The notes below the pieces were generated by a model that had not been told where the DNA came from, did no database searches, and was given only the letters and a program-made list of their open reading frames with translations. Shown piece after piece: positions 63,771 through 64,000 of a DNA stretch of 64,000 nucleotides. Source of the stretch: RHLJ01 sp965222205 (GTDB lineage Bacteria > Bacteroidota > Rhodothermia > Balneolales > Balneolaceae); the NCBI GenBank assembly GCA_965222205.1, contig OZ244932.1, positions 3,628,595-3,692,594 on the forward strand, in the 5' to 3' direction. Every line of letters starts with the position of its first letter. Positions within the stretch are counted from its first letter, which is position 1. The position numbers were made by a program, and so were the translations under genes.

Positions 63771-64000
63771 ATGAAATACGATATAACTGAGAAGTATAAC
63801 TGCGTGATATTAACTTTTAAGGGGAATCTCATGGGTGGTCCGGATGTCGAGCAATTCAGAGAACTATTACATGGTTTCATAGAAAAAGACAAAAAGAACA
63901 TTATCGCCGATCTTGGAAAGGTCAAATTTATGAATTCGAGCGGGTTGGGAATTTTAATCGGGGGATTAACAACTATGAAAAATGCCGGAGGGGAGTTAGT
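63771..64000 (+). CDS. STAS-domain anti-sigma factor antagonist, 5' part
   Basis: The first 76 residues are in the window; the gene runs off the end. ATG with GGGGA seven bases upstream. MKYDITEKYNCVILTFKGNLMGGPDVEQF then IIADLGKVKFMNSSGLGILIGGL (in pieces, 'DLGKVKFMNSSGLG') is the SpoIIAA-like core; Ser in the NSSG stretch is the site that an anti-sigma kinase phosphorylates and a SpoIIE phosphatase frees. The phosphatase at 54370 is the natural partner. No RsbW/SpoIIAB-type kinase is visible. Confidence 0.88.
   Translation, partial: MKYDITEKYNCVILTFKGNLMGGPDVEQFRELLHGFIEKDKKNIIADLGKVKFMNSSGLGILIGGLTTMKNAGGEL

Overview
The window looks like chromosomal DNA from a Bacteroidota/FCB-group bacterium. 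The family Balneolaceae (Balneolota) is my best guess, by inference only. Supporting signs are secreted proteins with type IX secretion (T9SS) C-terminal sorting domains, a PorV-like outer-membrane protein, a TonB-dependent receptor with a carboxypeptidase-like N-domain, many lipoproteins, 7TM-AraC regulators, a folP-cdaA pair, frequent TTG starts and few strong Shine-Dalgarno sites.

Layout. 1-2122: the end of an MBL-fold hydrolase, an outer-membrane barrel protein and a pair of small glycosyltransferases. 2196-15168: a run of exported genes (two sorting-domain proteins, two lipoproteins, TonB receptor, PorV-like porin, phosphodiesterase). 15390-24425: housekeeping metabolism (7Fe ferredoxin, dihydropteroate synthase, diadenylate cyclase, methylmalonyl-CoA mutase and its GTPase chaperone, acyl-CoA dehydrogenase, SufE) with a PAS protein and a SUMF1-like lipoprotein. 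24475-36116: hybrid histidine kinase, DGPF protein plus ECF42-type sigma factor, and an alpha-2-macroglobulin/PBP1C pair.

36364-41392 is the most striking part. A compact five-gene operon encodes (1) one polypeptide joining a FliF-like periplasmic ring domain, a membrane helix and a FliG-like rotor domain, (2) an outer-membrane barrel protein with a FlgO/CsgG-like N-domain, (3) a TPR lipoprotein, (4) a MotA-type and (5) a MotB-type stator protein. No flagellin, hook, rod or export gene is nearby. I read it as a flagellar-motor-derived, ion-driven machine spanning the envelope without a flagellum. Residues that matter in FliG, MotA and MotB are largely kept.

41427-52398: regulators, beta-propeller lipoproteins, serine hydrolases, an amidohydrolase and small detoxification-type proteins. 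52444-54148: a decayed mobile island beside tRNA-Arg(ACG). It holds a broken tyrosine recombinase, three 18-bp palindromes phased exactly every 32 bp, a 'mobile mystery protein' A/B (XRE/Fic) pair and a truncated N-terminal fragment of a probable PLD-like/helicase protein. 54370-64000: a five-gene signalling operon on the minus strand (three histidine kinases sharing an almost identical kinase module but carrying different sensors, a receiver protein and a receiver-SpoIIE phosphatase), divergent from a STAS-domain gene cut by the window end.
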